Counted from the first letter of the stretch, positions 52,559 to 62,202 are shown. The stretch is DNA of 64,000 nucleotides from Betaproteobacteria bacterium (GCA_005882215.1 VBCK01000116.1:1-64000); one strand, 5' to 3'. The notes: generated by a model from the sequence alone, not told the origin. Numbers and translations are program-made.

Positions 52559-54198
52559 GCGTGCACGATCAGCTCGGAACCGCACTCGCACAGTTCGTCG
52601 CGATCGATCCGGAAACCATCGGCCGAGGTGGTCTGGTAGCGCTCGAAGTATTCGGCCACCTCGGCCTCGATCGAGCGGTCGTATTCCGGCTTGACCGCGT
52701 GCACGCTGCCGCGGGTGACCGCTACCAGGCGCCCGTCGCGCACGATCATCTGGCCGTCCTTGAATACGTATTCGGGCGTCCTGAACATCCGCTCGCGGTC
52801 GGGATCATCGCGGTACACGACGATGTCGGCCGCGGCGCCGGCGCCCAGATGTCCGCGGTCGGCCAGGCCGAGAGTGCGCGCAGGCCCCGCGCGCGTCATG
52901 ATCGCGATCTCGTACAGCGAGTACTCGCGCGTCAGGCTGCCGAGGATCGAGGCGGCGCGCGCGTCCGGATTGATCTTCTCGAACATCTCGTTGCGAAACG
53001 CGCGGTCCGCAAGGAGCCGGATCAGGTGCGGGTAGGTGGTGAATGGGGCGCCGTTCGGATGGTCGGTCGTCAGGAAGATCCGCCAGGGATCGCGCACCGA
53101 CAGGAAGATTTCCAGCCCGATAGCCCACTGCAGCGCATTGACGAAGCTCTGGTCGCGGTAGCGGAACGGTACGACGCCGCAGCCGGCGTCGCACTCGATA
53201 TCCATGATCACCGATTTGCGCGGTGAGCCGACGTCCGCGTTGCGAAACTGCGCCATGCTGTCGCCGGAGGCGGTCACGGTCTGGCCGAACATGATCTGCC
53301 CGACGTCGGCGCTCACGTTCGGATTCGCGTTGATCGCCTCGGCGATGCGGCCCGCCGCCGAGGAGAACTTGCGATCGCCCTCGGTGCCATAGCTGTGAAA
53401 CTGGACATGCGTCAGGTGGATCGGCAAGCCTTCGGCCGCCCCGATCGTGGCCAGCGTCGTATCGACGTTGCCCGGCACGCCCAGATTGCAGCCGTGCACG
53501 TGCAGGCCGTGCGGCACGCCCAGTTCGTGAACGGCCCGTGTGAGCGCGTGCAGCACCCGGCGCGGAGTGACGCGGTAATAGGCGTGCTCCTCATCGACGT
53601 CAAGGCTGCGCTGGTTGAACTTGAACGCGCTGATTCCGCCCGGATTGACCACCTTGATCGCGATCGAATGCGTGCAGTCCAGCACCCAGGCCACGTAGTC
53701 GTTGATCCGTGACTGCGGCTGTCCCGCGGCCAGCATCCGCAGGAAGAAGTCGTCGTTGCCCAGCAGCGCATAGCACCCTTTGTCGACGATGGGAGTGTCG
53801 CCCAGCTCCAGGTGCGTCTGGCGCGCGTTGATCGGCAGCATGGCCGGCTCGAAGCAGGCGGTGTACCCCATTTCGGCGTAGCGATAGCCGGTTGCCAGCG
53901 TGCCGGGCGTCGCGTGGCCGCAGCTGGATCGGGTCAGCGCGGTTCGCGGATCGCAAGCCTGCCGGTGGTCCTCGGGCAGCAGCAGCCGCGCGAGGTTCAC
54001 CTTGCCGCCGCCGATGTGCGTATGCAGGTCGATCGCACCCGCCATCACGATGCGGCCAGACACGTCGAGCGTCTGTGCGGCCGCCGCATCGGCCGGCGGG
54101 TCGATGATGCGTCCGTCGCGCACGTAGACGTCGCGCGCTTGCCCGTCGATTCCATGCGCCGGATCCATCATCCGGCCGCCGGCCAGCCGCATCAGCAT
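52537..54198 (-). CDS. fhcA: Formylmethanofuran hydrolase/dehydrogenase subunit A
   Basis: This 553-residue amidohydrolase-fold subunit releases formate. Zinc ligands are visible as AIDLHTHIGGGK (His-x-His), HGLHVHGCN, PIHLTHVQFH and LTTDHPNGAPF (Asp). A Lys or equivalent in GGISAFKFNQRS is the region of the carbamylated Lys in FwdA. The N-terminus (GRMMDPAHGIDG, VMAGAIDLHTH) is typical. The active site therefore appears complete. It shares one base with the fhcB stop codon. Confidence 0.95.
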   Translation of the reverse strand: MLMRLAGGRMMDPAHGIDGQARDVYVRDGRIIDPPADAAAAQTLDVSGRIVMAGAIDLHTHIGGGKVNLARLLLPEDHRQACDPRTALTRSSCGHATPGTLATGYRYAEMGYTACFEPAMLPINARQTHLELGDTPIVDKGCYALLGNDDFFLRMLAAGQPQSRINDYVAWVLDCTHSIAIKVVNPGGISAFKFNQRSLDVDEEHAYYRVTPRRVLHALTRAVHELGVPHGLHVHGCNLGVPGNVDTTLATIGAAEGLPIHLTHVQFHSYGTEGDRKFSSAAGRIAEAINANPNVSADVGQIMFGQTVTASGDSMAQFRNADVGSPRKSVIMDIECDAGCGVVPFRYRDQSFVNALQWAIGLEIFLSVRDPWRIFLTTDHPNGAPFTTYPHLIRLLADRAFRNEMFEKINPDARAASILGSLTREYSLYEIAIMTRAGPARTLGLADRGHLGAGAAADIVVYRDDPDRERMFRTPEYVFKDGQMIVRDGRLVAVTRGSVHAVKPEYDRSIEAEVAEYFERYQTTSADGFRIDRDELCECGSELIVHACREARR

Positions 54199-55484
54199 CA
54201 GGGCAATTCCTGACAGATGGCGCGCAAGACGCGCGCGCAGGAGGCCCGCTCGCTCGGGCGCGTCGCCACCAGGCGCATCGTCAGCACCTTGTCGGTTCTT
54301 ACCAGGTGGCCGGCATGGTCGAGGCCGGGGGTCGCGACCGGAAAATACACGTCGGCGCGGTCGGCGGCGGCCGCATTCGGGCCCGCGAGAAGGATCAGCG
54401 GCGCTTCAAGATCCTCTGGCGGCGGCAGATCCGACAGCGTCGAGATCCACGTCAGCGCGTCCGCCTCGCGGCGGGCCAGCAGCCGGCGCGCGTCGAACAG
54501 GTAAGGATCGTATTCGGGCCGGCCGGTCGCGAAGCTGGTCCGAAACGGACAGCCGACCTGCCACAGCAGCACGGCGTCGGCCGTCAGGTCGGCTTCGCTG
54601 CCGCCCAGCGGAACTCCCGAAAAGCGCGTTGTGCGGCTCAGCGCCGCCAGCGTGCGCTGGATCGCTTGCACGCTCAGTTCGGCGTGCGGGAAGTTCAGGT
54701 CGGCTGCGGCCCAGACGAGCACGCCGTAGCGGGCCGCCTGCATCGCGTTCGACAGCTCGCGCAACCGCTCGAGCGGCACCGAACCGGCGTGCTGTGCATC
54801 CAGCCGGACGCCGGCCACCAAGGCGCCCAGCGCGCCGAGCACATCGGGCAGCTCCGGCTGCCCGCATGCGATCCAATCGGTGCGCCCCGGGGCGTCCGGC
54901 GGCGGCCGCGCACCGAGGAAGATCGAGCGGCGATCCTTGTCCTTCAGGCCGAACAGGGTTCCTCCCGGCGCGGCGATCCGCTCGAAAAAGCGGGGAAAGC
55001 GGCTGATCACGTCGGTTCCGACGACCACCAGCAGGTCGGCCCGATTGCGCACTTCCGCCAGCGTGGTCGTGATCGCGCCGCGATCCTGGAACGCCAGCAG
55101 ATTGCGGAACTTGGCCGTGGATCCTGCGTGATCGAGCACGGCGCCGCAACGGTCGGCCAGCTCGACAGCGGCGCGCATGCCGGCTACGTCGGTAGCGAGT
55201 CCTCCGATCAGCGGTTGCACGGCCTCGCGCAGGATCTTGGCCGCAGCCTCGACAGCCTGCTCGAACGTCGCGGCAGATCCGCCCACGCGCGCCGAATCCT
55301 GCCCCGCAGCCGACTGGCGCGCGAAGCCTGCCCGGCTCAATTCGCAGCCGCGCGCCGAGACACTGACGGTCCCACCGTCGGACGCGCTGACGCCCACGTC
55401 ATCGCATAGCAGACCGCAGAACGGGCAAGTGCAGACTATGGCCGCGGCAGAGCGCTGTTGACTTCCGGTTTGGCTCGCGAGCAT
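54198..55484 (-). CDS. fhcB: Formyltransferase/hydrolase complex subunit B
   Basis: This 428-residue FwdB-like subunit is the first gene of fhcBADC. The N-terminus retains an iron-sulphur-type motif CTCPFCGLLCDDV with a further Cys in ARGCEL. The Rossmann-like part (PLIGGLATDVAGMRAAVELAD, VVVGTDVISRFPRFFERI) is present, but the molybdopterin-coordinating Cys/Sec segment and much of the C-terminal domain of true FwdB are missing. This agrees with bacterial Fhc acting as a hydrolase/transferase without redox chemistry. The start at MLASQT follows a weak ribosome-binding site. Confidence 0.93.
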   Translation of the reverse strand: MLASQTGSQQRSAAAIVCTCPFCGLLCDDVGVSASDGGTVSVSARGCELSRAGFARQSAAGQDSARVGGSAATFEQAVEAAAKILREAVQPLIGGLATDVAGMRAAVELADRCGAVLDHAGSTAKFRNLLAFQDRGAITTTLAEVRNRADLLVVVGTDVISRFPRFFERIAAPGGTLFGLKDKDRRSIFLGARPPPDAPGRTDWIACGQPELPDVLGALGALVAGVRLDAQHAGSVPLERLRELSNAMQAARYGVLVWAAADLNFPHAELSVQAIQRTLAALSRTTRFSGVPLGGSEADLTADAVLLWQVGCPFRTSFATGRPEYDPYLFDARRLLARREADALTWISTLSDLPPPEDLEAPLILLAGPNAAAADRADVYFPVATPGLDHAGHLVRTDKVLTMRLVATRPSERASCARVLRAICQELP

Positions 55485-55647
55485 GCGGCGATTGTAGCCA
55501 CGAGGACGTTGAGCCTGGCAGGCACATCCAGGGTAGTATCCTTCGCGCGGGGAGGATCGGCTTCGAGTAGGCTGCGAGCCCCTGAAGCTTCCCCCGCGGC
55601 CTTCATGGGACCGCGCTTGCTGCCACGCGGCCGACACGGATAGAACC
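55485..55647. promoter_or_regulatory. Divergent promoter region of the two H4MPT-pathway operons
   Basis: This 163-base gap separates fhcB (minus) from the RFAP-synthase gene (plus). On the plus strand TTGAGC (55509-55514) and TAGTAT (55534-55539), spaced by 19 bases, are a tentative sigma-70-like promoter. Shared control of both arms of the pathway from here is likely. Confidence 0.35.
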
Positions 55648-56670
55648 ATGCAAAGCCCGGCTGGTGCATCCCGTCACGCAGTGCCGACCCCTGCTCATAT
55701 CCGGGTCACGGCGCCGGCACGGCTGCACTTCGGTTTCGTCGACCTGCATGGCGGACTCGGTCGTCGCTTTGGCAGCCTCGGACTGGCGATCGACCGCCCG
55801 GCCGTGCGGCTGCGTGCGTCGCACGCGGCCGAAACCGAGGTCGTCGGTCCGGGAGCCGAGCGGGTTTCGCATGTATTGAGTGCGCTGAACCAGCGATACG
55901 GCGTCGACCTTGCAGCACGGGTCGAGATCGAGGAGGCGATCCCGTCGCATGCCGGTCTGGGTTCGGGAACGCAGATCACGCTGGCCGCCGCGGTTGCGCT
56001 GTGCGCGCTGTCCGGACAGATCGTGTCGGTCCCGGAGCTGGCGCGAGGTTTGCAGCGCGGCGCGCGCTCCGGGATCGGTGCTGGCGTGTTCGAGCTGGGC
56101 GGCTTCGTCGTCGACGGCGGTCGCGGGGATGCCGATGCGGCCCCACCCGTTATCAGTCGGCTGCCGTTTCCGGAAGACTGGCGCGTGGTGCTGCTGTTCG
56201 ATCGGCAGCTGACCGGCCTGCACGGTGAAGGCGAAGTTGCGGCGTTCCGGGATCTGCCGCACTTCCCAGAGCGCGAGGCCGAGCGCCTGGCGCGCCTGGT
56301 GTTGATGAAGCTGCTGCCGGCCCTGGCCGAAGCGCGTCTCGAGGAATTCGGTGCCGCGCTGACCCAGTTGCAGCAAAGGATCGGTGATCACTTTGCCCCG
56401 GCGCAGGGCGGGCGCTATGCGAGCCGGCGCGTCGAGCGTGGCCTACAACGGCTGGCCGACTGGGGCGCCGCAGCCTACGGCCAGAGCTCCTGGGGTCCGA
56501 CTGGATTTGCGATCTTCGGCGGGCAGGCGGCGGCCGAAGCCGCGGTGCAGCGCCTGTCCGGTGCGCGCGATGGCATCGAAGCCGAATCGATCGAGATCGC
56601 GCGCGGGTGCAACCGCGGCGCTCAATTGCATCCGGTGTATGCGATCGCGGGCCGGGCGGTCGCGGCCTGA
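55648..56670 (+). CDS. Beta-ribofuranosylaminobenzene 5'-phosphate synthase (RFAP synthase, orf4)
   Basis: RFAP synthase joins p-hydroxybenzoate/p-aminobenzoate-type acid to PRPP, the first committed step of methanopterin biosynthesis. The 340-residue protein is of the GHMP-kinase-like family: VTAPARLHFGFVDLHGGLGR, the nucleotide-like motif IPSHAGLGSGTQITLA, RSGIGAGVFELGGFVVDGG and QSSWGPTGFAIFGG. It starts the plus-strand H4MPT operon. The start may be the ATG at 55648; MQSPAG lacks a strong ribosome-binding site. Confidence 0.92.
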   Translation: MQSPAGASRHAVPTPAHIRVTAPARLHFGFVDLHGGLGRRFGSLGLAIDRPAVRLRASHAAETEVVGPGAERVSHVLSALNQRYGVDLAARVEIEEAIPSHAGLGSGTQITLAAAVALCALSGQIVSVPELARGLQRGARSGIGAGVFELGGFVVDGGRGDADAAPPVISRLPFPEDWRVVLLFDRQLTGLHGEGEVAAFRDLPHFPEREAERLARLVLMKLLPALAEARLEEFGAALTQLQQRIGDHFAPAQGGRYASRRVERGLQRLADWGAAAYGQSSWGPTGFAIFGGQAAAEAAVQRLSGARDGIEAESIEIARGCNRGAQLHPVYAIAGRAVAA

Positions 56671-56718
56671 GCGGGCCGCTCGGGCCCATTCCCATTTGCG
56701 CAATCAAGGTCGATTTTG

Positions 56719-57630
56719 ATGGAACATCGGTACATCCTGCATTTCCTGACGCCCGCGCGCCACGCCAGTCCGTTCGACGTGAACATGGCGCTGGACGCGG
56801 GGTTCGATTCCGTGATGCCGTATACGCAGGTGACCATTGATGACGTGGCCCCGCTGACGCAGGACGCGATCTTCTCGCGCGGCCCGAACGGAGTCAGACG
56901 GACCGGCATCTTCATCGGGGGCCGCGAGGTCGAGCTGGCGCATGAGATGCTCGAGACGGCTCAGGCGGCCATGGTGCCGCCGTTCGAGGCGTCGGTGTTC
57001 GCCGATCCGAGCGGTGCCTACACGACGGCCGCCGCGATGGTGGCCGAGGTCGAGCGCCTGCTCAGGGCCTCCAACCGCGCGGGCTTGCAGGGACTGAATG
57101 TCGTCGTCTACGGCATCGGCCCGGTCGGGGTCTGCTCGGCGGTGCTGGCCGCCGGCGCCGGCGCCCAGGTGACGATCGTTTCGCACAACAGCGAGGTGCG
57201 GGCGCGCAGCGTGGCCGCGATGTGCCAGGCCCGCTTTGGCGCGATGATCCGGGGCCGCTCTGCGAGCGACTCGGAGCAGAAACGTTCGATGCTCGGCGAC
57301 TGCCACGTGTTGCTGTCGTGCGGCAAAGCGGGGGTGCGGCTGTTCAGTCGCGACGAGCTGGCCGCGGCGCGCGAGCTGCTGGTGGCGGCCGACGTGAACG
57401 CGGTGCCGCCGGAGGGGATTGAAGGCGTCGGCGCGATGGACCGCGGCAAGCCGCTGGTGGCCGGATCGGGCCGCGCGCTCGGCATCGGGGCCCTGGCCAT
57501 TGGCAACGTCAAATTCAAGGTGCAGCGGGCTCTGTTCGAGAAAATGCGTTCATCAGATCGCCCCGTGTTCCTGGATTTTCGCGACGCCTTCGAACTGGCT
57601 CGCGAACCGAGCCCCGACTCGGGACACTAG
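56719..57630 (+). CDS. mtdB: NAD(P)-dependent methylene-H4MPT dehydrogenase MtdB
   Basis: MtdB oxidises methylene-H4MPT to methenyl-H4MPT with NAD(P)+. The 303-residue enzyme has the family start MEHRYILHFLTPARHASPFDVNMA (recognised by HFLTP..SPFDVN), YTQVTIDDVAPLTQDAIFSRGP and a Rossmann motif VVYGIGPVGVCSAV. The ATG at 56719 was chosen over a TTG three bases earlier. AAGG precedes it. The order RFAP synthase-mtdB-orf5-mch-orf7-fae matches the conserved betaproteobacterial arrangement. Confidence 0.95.
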   Translation: MEHRYILHFLTPARHASPFDVNMALDAGFDSVMPYTQVTIDDVAPLTQDAIFSRGPNGVRRTGIFIGGREVELAHEMLETAQAAMVPPFEASVFADPSGAYTTAAAMVAEVERLLRASNRAGLQGLNVVVYGIGPVGVCSAVLAAGAGAQVTIVSHNSEVRARSVAAMCQARFGAMIRGRSASDSEQKRSMLGDCHVLLSCGKAGVRLFSRDELAAARELLVAADVNAVPPEGIEGVGAMDRGKPLVAGSGRALGIGALAIGNVKFKVQRALFEKMRSSDRPVFLDFRDAFELAREPSPDSGH

Positions 57631-57686
57631 CGCCTGCGGCCGATCGACTGGAAGCGGTCTGACCGGGCACTGCGCGAACCGATCCG

Positions 57687-58922
57687 ATGTCTGAAGCGGA
57701 CCGCTTTCTGGTGGTGGCGCACTCGGCGCGTTTGCTCGTGCAGTCTGCCGCGCGCGCGCGCCATCCGGTGTGCGCGTTGGATCTGTTCGACGACGCCGAC
57801 ACCGGCCGCTTTGCGCTGCACAGCGAGGCGGCGCAGCCGCGCGCCGGCGAGGGGGCGGGATTCGATCGGCAGGACCTGCTGCTACGGGCTGCCCGGCTGT
57901 GTCCACCATCACGATGCCTCGGACTGGTCTACGGGGCCGGCTTCGAGGACGACACCGAGACGCTGGCGCTGCTGGCCCGAGGCCGCGAGCTGCTCGGCAA
58001 TCCGCCCGAGCTGGTCGCGCGTCTGAAGGATCCGGCCGAATTCTTCGGCCTGCTGGACCGGCTGGGCATTGCGCATCCGCCGACCGTGTTGGCGCGGCCC
58101 GAGCGGCGTCGCGGCTGGCTGTTCAAGCGGCGCGGCGCGACCGGGGGCTCTCACGTGGTCGACGCCTCGTTGGTGGACTGCGATTCGGCCGCGCGGGACG
58201 GATATTTCCAGCGCCGCGCAGCGGGTCGGAACCTGTCGCTGCTGTTTCTGGCCAATGGCCGGCGCGCCGAGGTGATCGGCATTTCGCGCCAGCTGACGCG
58301 AGGCGTCGGCGATCGGCGATACACCTACGCAGGAGCCGTGGGTCCAATCGGCGTTCCGGCTGCGGTGTCCCGCACCCTTCGCGATGCGCTGCAGGCGCTC
58401 ATCGAGCACACCGGACTGGTCGGCTGCAACAGCGTCGACTTTCTGTTGGACGACGATCGTCCGGCCGTTCTCGAGATCAACCCGCGCCCGTCGGCAACGA
58501 TGGACTTGTACGACGCGGATTGGCCCGACGGGCTGTTCGATGCACACTTGAACGCCTGTCGCGGGCGCTTGCCCCGCGGCTCGCGCGCGAGCCCCGCAAG
58601 GCCGGTGCGGGCCCATGGGATCGTCTACGCCCGCGCCCGGCTGCGCATTGCGTCCAACATTGGATTCCCAGCCTGGTGCAGCGATATTCCGCGCCCCGGC
58701 AGCGACCTTGCGATCGATGTGCCGGTCTGTACCGTGCACGCCGGCGGCACTGATGCGCGGGCGGCACTGCGGCAGTTGAGCCGGCGCCGGCGCCAGACCG
58801 AGCTCAGGCTCACAGGACAACCGGATTCGGAGGAGACCGAGAATGAATGCAACCATCGCGCGCCCGAGCGTCAATCGCACCGCGGCTCCCTTGGTCGCGT
58901 CGCTGCTGGAACGCCGCAGTGA
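57687..58922 (+). CDS. ATP-grasp domain protein of the H4MPT cluster (orf5)
   Basis: This 411-residue ATP-grasp ligase-like protein (the conserved 'orf5') is needed for H4MPT-dependent oxidation and is suspected to act in cofactor biosynthesis. ATP-grasp landmarks are WLFKRRGATGGSHV, YFQRRAAGRNLSLLFLANG, VGCNSVDFLLDD and the metal-binding VLEINPRPSATMDLYD. The frame continues 80 bases into mch, adding an Arg/Glu/His-rich tail (LRLTGQPDSEETENECNHR) that is probably not part of the catalytic fold. Confidence 0.9.
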   Translation: MSEADRFLVVAHSARLLVQSAARARHPVCALDLFDDADTGRFALHSEAAQPRAGEGAGFDRQDLLLRAARLCPPSRCLGLVYGAGFEDDTETLALLARGRELLGNPPELVARLKDPAEFFGLLDRLGIAHPPTVLARPERRRGWLFKRRGATGGSHVVDASLVDCDSAARDGYFQRRAAGRNLSLLFLANGRRAEVIGISRQLTRGVGDRRYTYAGAVGPIGVPAAVSRTLRDALQALIEHTGLVGCNSVDFLLDDDRPAVLEINPRPSATMDLYDADWPDGLFDAHLNACRGRLPRGSRASPARPVRAHGIVYARARLRIASNIGFPAWCSDIPRPGSDLAIDVPVCTVHAGGTDARAALRQLSRRRRQTELRLTGQPDSEETENECNHRAPERQSHRGSLGRVAAGTPQ

Positions 58923-59814
58923 ACTGCGGCTGGACGTGCGCAGACACGACACTGGCGCAACGCTGGTCGACGCCGGAATCAGGGCGCCCGGCGGCTTGGA
59001 GGCCGGACGGCGCATCGCTGAAATCTGCATGGGCGGTCTGGGGCAGGTTCAGTTGACCGCCAGCAGGGGACAATGGCCCATCACGCTGTCGGTCACCGCC
59101 AACGATCCGGTACTCGCCTGCCTGGCCTCACAGTACGCGGGGTGGTCACTGTCCAGCGGCACCGGCAAGACCCGGTTTCATGCGCTCGGGTCGGGACCGG
59201 CGCGCGCGCTGGCCGTCAAGGAAGCGCTGTTCGAGGAGTTGGGATATCGCGATCAGGCATCGTCGACCTACCTGGTTCTTGAGGTCGACCGCGAGCCGCC
59301 GGCGGAAGTGGTCGAGAAGGTGGTGCGCGACTGTCAAGTCGGGCCGGAGCAGTTGACGATCGTCTTGACGCCCACCAATAGCCTGGCGGGTATGGTGCAG
59401 ATCATTGCGCGCGTACTGGAAGTGGGAATGCACAAAGCGCACACGCTGGGATTCCCCCTGGGTGCGGTGGTGGACGGCGCGGCCACCGCCCCGCTGGCCC
59501 CGCCTGGCTCGGATACATTGACTGCGATGGGGCGAAGTAACGATGCGATCCTGTTCGGCGGCATCGTTCAACTGTTCGTTCGATGCGAGGACGCGGCCGC
59601 CGAGGGTCTCGCGGGTCAGCTCCACAGCCAGGGGTCGCGCGATTACGGCAAGCCGTTTGGGGCGATCTTCAAGGATTACGGCTTCGACTTCTACAAGATC
59701 GATCCGATGCTGTTCGCGCCCGCGGTTGCGATCGTGACGAATCTCGCGTCGGGACGCACGTTCCGGGCTGGCGCTCTGAACGACGAACTGCTGATGCAGT
59801 CGTTCGCCTCGTAA
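58843..59814 (+). CDS. mch: Methenyl-H4MPT cyclohydrolase
   Basis: Mch converts methenyl-H4MPT to formyl-H4MPT. The 323-residue enzyme shows DTGATLVDAGIRAPGGLEAGRRIAEICMGGLG, represented by the conserved GGLEAG and CMGGLG motifs. Others are YAGWSLSSG, FHALGSGPARALA, SPLAPPGSDTLT-like (APLAPPGSDTLTAMG), GRSNDAILFGG and FDFYKIDPMLFAPA. Its ATG lies within the end of orf5. A GGAG element sits about 11 bases upstream, inside orf5. Confidence 0.96.
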   Translation: MNATIARPSVNRTAAPLVASLLERRSELRLDVRRHDTGATLVDAGIRAPGGLEAGRRIAEICMGGLGQVQLTASRGQWPITLSVTANDPVLACLASQYAGWSLSSGTGKTRFHALGSGPARALAVKEALFEELGYRDQASSTYLVLEVDREPPAEVVEKVVRDCQVGPEQLTIVLTPTNSLAGMVQIIARVLEVGMHKAHTLGFPLGAVVDGAATAPLAPPGSDTLTAMGRSNDAILFGGIVQLFVRCEDAAAEGLAGQLHSQGSRDYGKPFGAIFKDYGFDFYKIDPMLFAPAVAIVTNLASGRTFRAGALNDELLMQSFAS

Positions 59815-59824
59815 CGCTCGCTCG

Positions 59825-60673
59825 ATGAATTCGGGATGGCGGGACGGCGCGCTCCGGCAGCGGCATTTCCTGGCTGCCTGCGAGCTGGACGTGGCCGCGT
59901 TAAAGCCCGGCAACGTGCGGGTCGGCACCCCCGCGCACGGAATGCACGCGGACGATTTCGTTCGCAGCGCACACGCTTGTGCGGGTGCGCTGAGCCAGCG
60001 CGGCGCATCGGTCGGGCAGCGCGTGCTCGCCGCAATCCGCTGCACCCAGCGGGTTGTGCAATGCAATACCAACCTGGGCATCGTGTTGCTGGCGGCCCCG
60101 CTGTTCTGCGCCGCCGAGACGGGAGGAGACCTGCGCACCTCGCTGGCACGGCAACTGGCCGGGCTGGACCGGCGGGATGCAGCGCTGGTTTACGAGGCGA
60201 TCCGGCTGGCTCGTCCGGGCGGGATGGGCACCAGTGTGCGGCACGACCTGAGCGCGGAGCCGCAGGTGACGCTGCTGGAGGCGATGCGCGAGGCGCAGGA
60301 TCGCGACAGCATCGCGCGCCAGTATGCGCGGGGCTACGGCGACGTGTTCGACCTGGGGCTTTCGCAGTGGCACGACGCCTTGGCACGATTCGAAAACGAG
60401 TCGTGGGCGGCCACGTGGTTGTATCTTGTATATCTGTCGACCTGGCGTGATTCACTGATCGAGAGGAAGTTCGGAACCGCTACCGCGCAGACGGTATCCG
60501 AGCGGGCACGCGAGCTTCACTCGCAACTGGCTTCATATTCCGACTTGGACGACTTCAAGGCGCGCCTGCTGTCGTGGGATCACGAACTGCGCAGCGCGGG
60601 ATTGAATCCCGGCACCAGCGCCGACCTCACTGTAGCAACCGTGTTTGCTGCCAAACTGACGCGGGCGGTGTAA
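59825..60673 (+). CDS. CitG-like protein of the H4MPT cluster (orf7)
   Basis: This 282-residue protein is of the triphosphoribosyl-dephospho-CoA synthase (CitG/MdcB) family. It has [59 protein letters not shown] and [27 protein letters not shown]. In methylotrophs this 'orf7' is conserved with mtdB/mch and is thought to act in H4MPT (or methanofuran analogue) biosynthesis rather than in citrate lyase cofactor synthesis. It starts 10 bases after mch. Confidence 0.9.
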   Translation: MNSGWRDGALRQRHFLAACELDVAALKPGNVRVGTPAHGMHADDFVRSAHACAGALSQRGASVGQRVLAAIRCTQRVVQCNTNLGIVLLAAPLFCAAETGGDLRTSLARQLAGLDRRDAALVYEAIRLARPGGMGTSVRHDLSAEPQVTLLEAMREAQDRDSIARQYARGYGDVFDLGLSQWHDALARFENESWAATWLYLVYLSTWRDSLIERKFGTATAQTVSERARELHSQLASYSDLDDFKARLLSWDHELRSAGLNPGTSADLTVATVFAAKLTRAV

Positions 60674-60783
60674 AGTCCTCCGGGCACGGGGCGGGGCCCG
60701 TCGCCGAAGCGCGCGGAGAAGGCGCCAAGAACACTCGGTATTTCCGGGACACTGCAATCACGGACGAAAAGGAGCACAGTCGA

Positions 60784-61293
60784 ATGGCAAAAATCACCAA
60801 CGTGCGCGTCGGCGAGTCGCTGGTCGGCGACGGCAATGAAGTCGCGCACATTGATTTGCTGATGGGACCGCGCGGCAGCGCGGCGGAAACGGCGTTCGCC
60901 AACACGCTGACCAACAACAAAGACGGGTTCACCGCGCTGTTGGCCCTGATCGCACCGAACCTTCAGTGCAAGCCCAACACGGTGCTGTTCAACAAGGTCA
61001 CGATCAAGGGCGCCAAGCAGGCCGTCCAGATGTTCGGACCGGCCCAGGCCGCGGTTGCACGCGCTGTGGCCGACAGCGTGCAGGCGGGCGTGATTCCCGC
61101 CGACGAGGCCGACAATCTGTTCGTGCTGGTAGGCGTGTTCATCCACTGGGATGCCGCCGACGACAACAAGATCTTCGACTACAACTATCGCGCCACCAAG
61201 GAGGCCATCGAGCGCGCGGTGGCGGGTACGCCGACTGCGGCCGAAGTTACCGCGAAGAAGGGATCGGTCAAGCATCCGTTCTCGCCTAAGTAA
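60784..61293 (+). CDS. fae: Formaldehyde-activating enzyme Fae
   Basis: Fae condenses formaldehyde with H4MPT to methylene-H4MPT, the entry step of the pathway and a main formaldehyde-detoxification step. The 169-residue protein has [23 protein letters not shown] (including the active-site His), [37 protein letters not shown] and [18 protein letters not shown] (all diagnostic). AAAGGAG lies nine bases before the ATG, consistent with high expression. It ends the operon at a strong terminator. Confidence 0.97.
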   Translation: MAKITNVRVGESLVGDGNEVAHIDLLMGPRGSAAETAFANTLTNNKDGFTALLALIAPNLQCKPNTVLFNKVTIKGAKQAVQMFGPAQAAVARAVADSVQAGVIPADEADNLFVLVGVFIHWDAADDNKIFDYNYRATKEAIERAVAGTPTAAEVTAKKGSVKHPFSPK

Positions 61294-61316
61294 CGTCACC
61301 TTTGCGCTGACGATGT

Positions 61317-61346
61317 GCGGGGCGGCCAGGCCGCCCCGCTTTCTTT
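61317..61346 (+). terminator. Rho-independent terminator after fae
   Basis: A perfect ten-base-pair GC-rich stem (61317-61326 with 61330-61339) and a three-base loop are followed by TTTCTTTC, starting 24 bases after the fae stop. It marks the end of the plus-strand H4MPT operon. Confidence 0.85.
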
Positions 61347-61373
61347 CGGGTGGTCCGCGGTCCTCGGGTGCTG

Positions 61374-61964
61374 TTATTCGGTTGGCTCGGTGTAGGCCGA
61401 CCTCATCTGCCGCAGCAGGTCGGCCCACCGGCGCAAGTCTCCGCCGATGGAGCGGTTCGACCACGCCAAGTCGGCCCGCGCGGCGCCATCGACCGGCACC
61501 TCGGCTTTTGCCGTGCGCTCGGGCAGGCGGAACTGCTCGTCCTGGATCAATTCGATGCCTACCGCATCGCGCACGCCTGCAAGACCCCGCGAATCGGCGC
61601 CGCTGACGCGCGTGAGCACGACCGCGCGCACACGACTCCACGGCACGAAAAAAGGGCTGCGATACGGCCCTTGAAACCAGGTCGCGATCCCCAGCTCGGT
61701 TGCTTCGATGATCGGCAATCGCGTCAGCAGCCGCAGTCCGCAGCCGATCGCAGTGAGCGCGCAAACTGCCAGCACCGACCAGTACCACGGGCGGGACATC
61801 GAAATCGAATACGACCCCGGAGCAAACGATCCGAGCAGCGCCAGGATGGCAAGCGAGATCAGGCCGACACCCAGCCCGATCCAGGACGCGGTGCCGTTGG
61901 GCGGGATCCGGACCGCTAGTGGCAGTTCGGACGATGCGGTTGGCTGCTGGAGCTGGGCCATCAT
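61374..61964 (-). CDS. Inner-membrane protein of unknown function, two transmembrane helices
   Basis: This 196-residue protein (if started at the tandem ATG at 61964, which has GGGGAG ten bases upstream) has two membrane helices near residues 24-45 and 60-82 ([38 protein letters not shown]). A cytoplasmic C-terminal domain resembles PH-like domains of small membrane proteins ([32 protein letters not shown]). A longer start at 62000 is possible. It is convergent with fae. No function was recognised. Confidence 0.75.
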   Translation of the reverse strand: MMAQLQQPTASSELPLAVRIPPNGTASWIGLGVGLISLAILALLGSFAPGSYSISMSRPWYWSVLAVCALTAIGCGLRLLTRLPIIEATELGIATWFQGPYRSPFFVPWSRVRAVVLTRVSGADSRGLAGVRDAVGIELIQDEQFRLPERTAKAEVPVDGAARADLAWSNRSIGGDLRRWADLLRQMRSAYTEPTE

Positions 61965-62202
61965 GTCGGCGGCGCTCCCCAGTCGGGTGCAGCGGGCCAT
62001 CGTTTCAAATGTACCGGAGTGTTGCGTTATTCCCAATTGCACCGGGCCAAGTAGGGAATTGACGGGGTGGCTCCCGGGGAGCCTCCCCTACAATACTACG
62101 AAACGGTCGCAGACCACCCTCGAGGCCGATCCTGCCGCTTTTCGGTTCCGAAGCCGACGAGGTCAGCAGGAGAAGCGGCTTTTCGAAGCTGAGGTTCATC
62201 AA

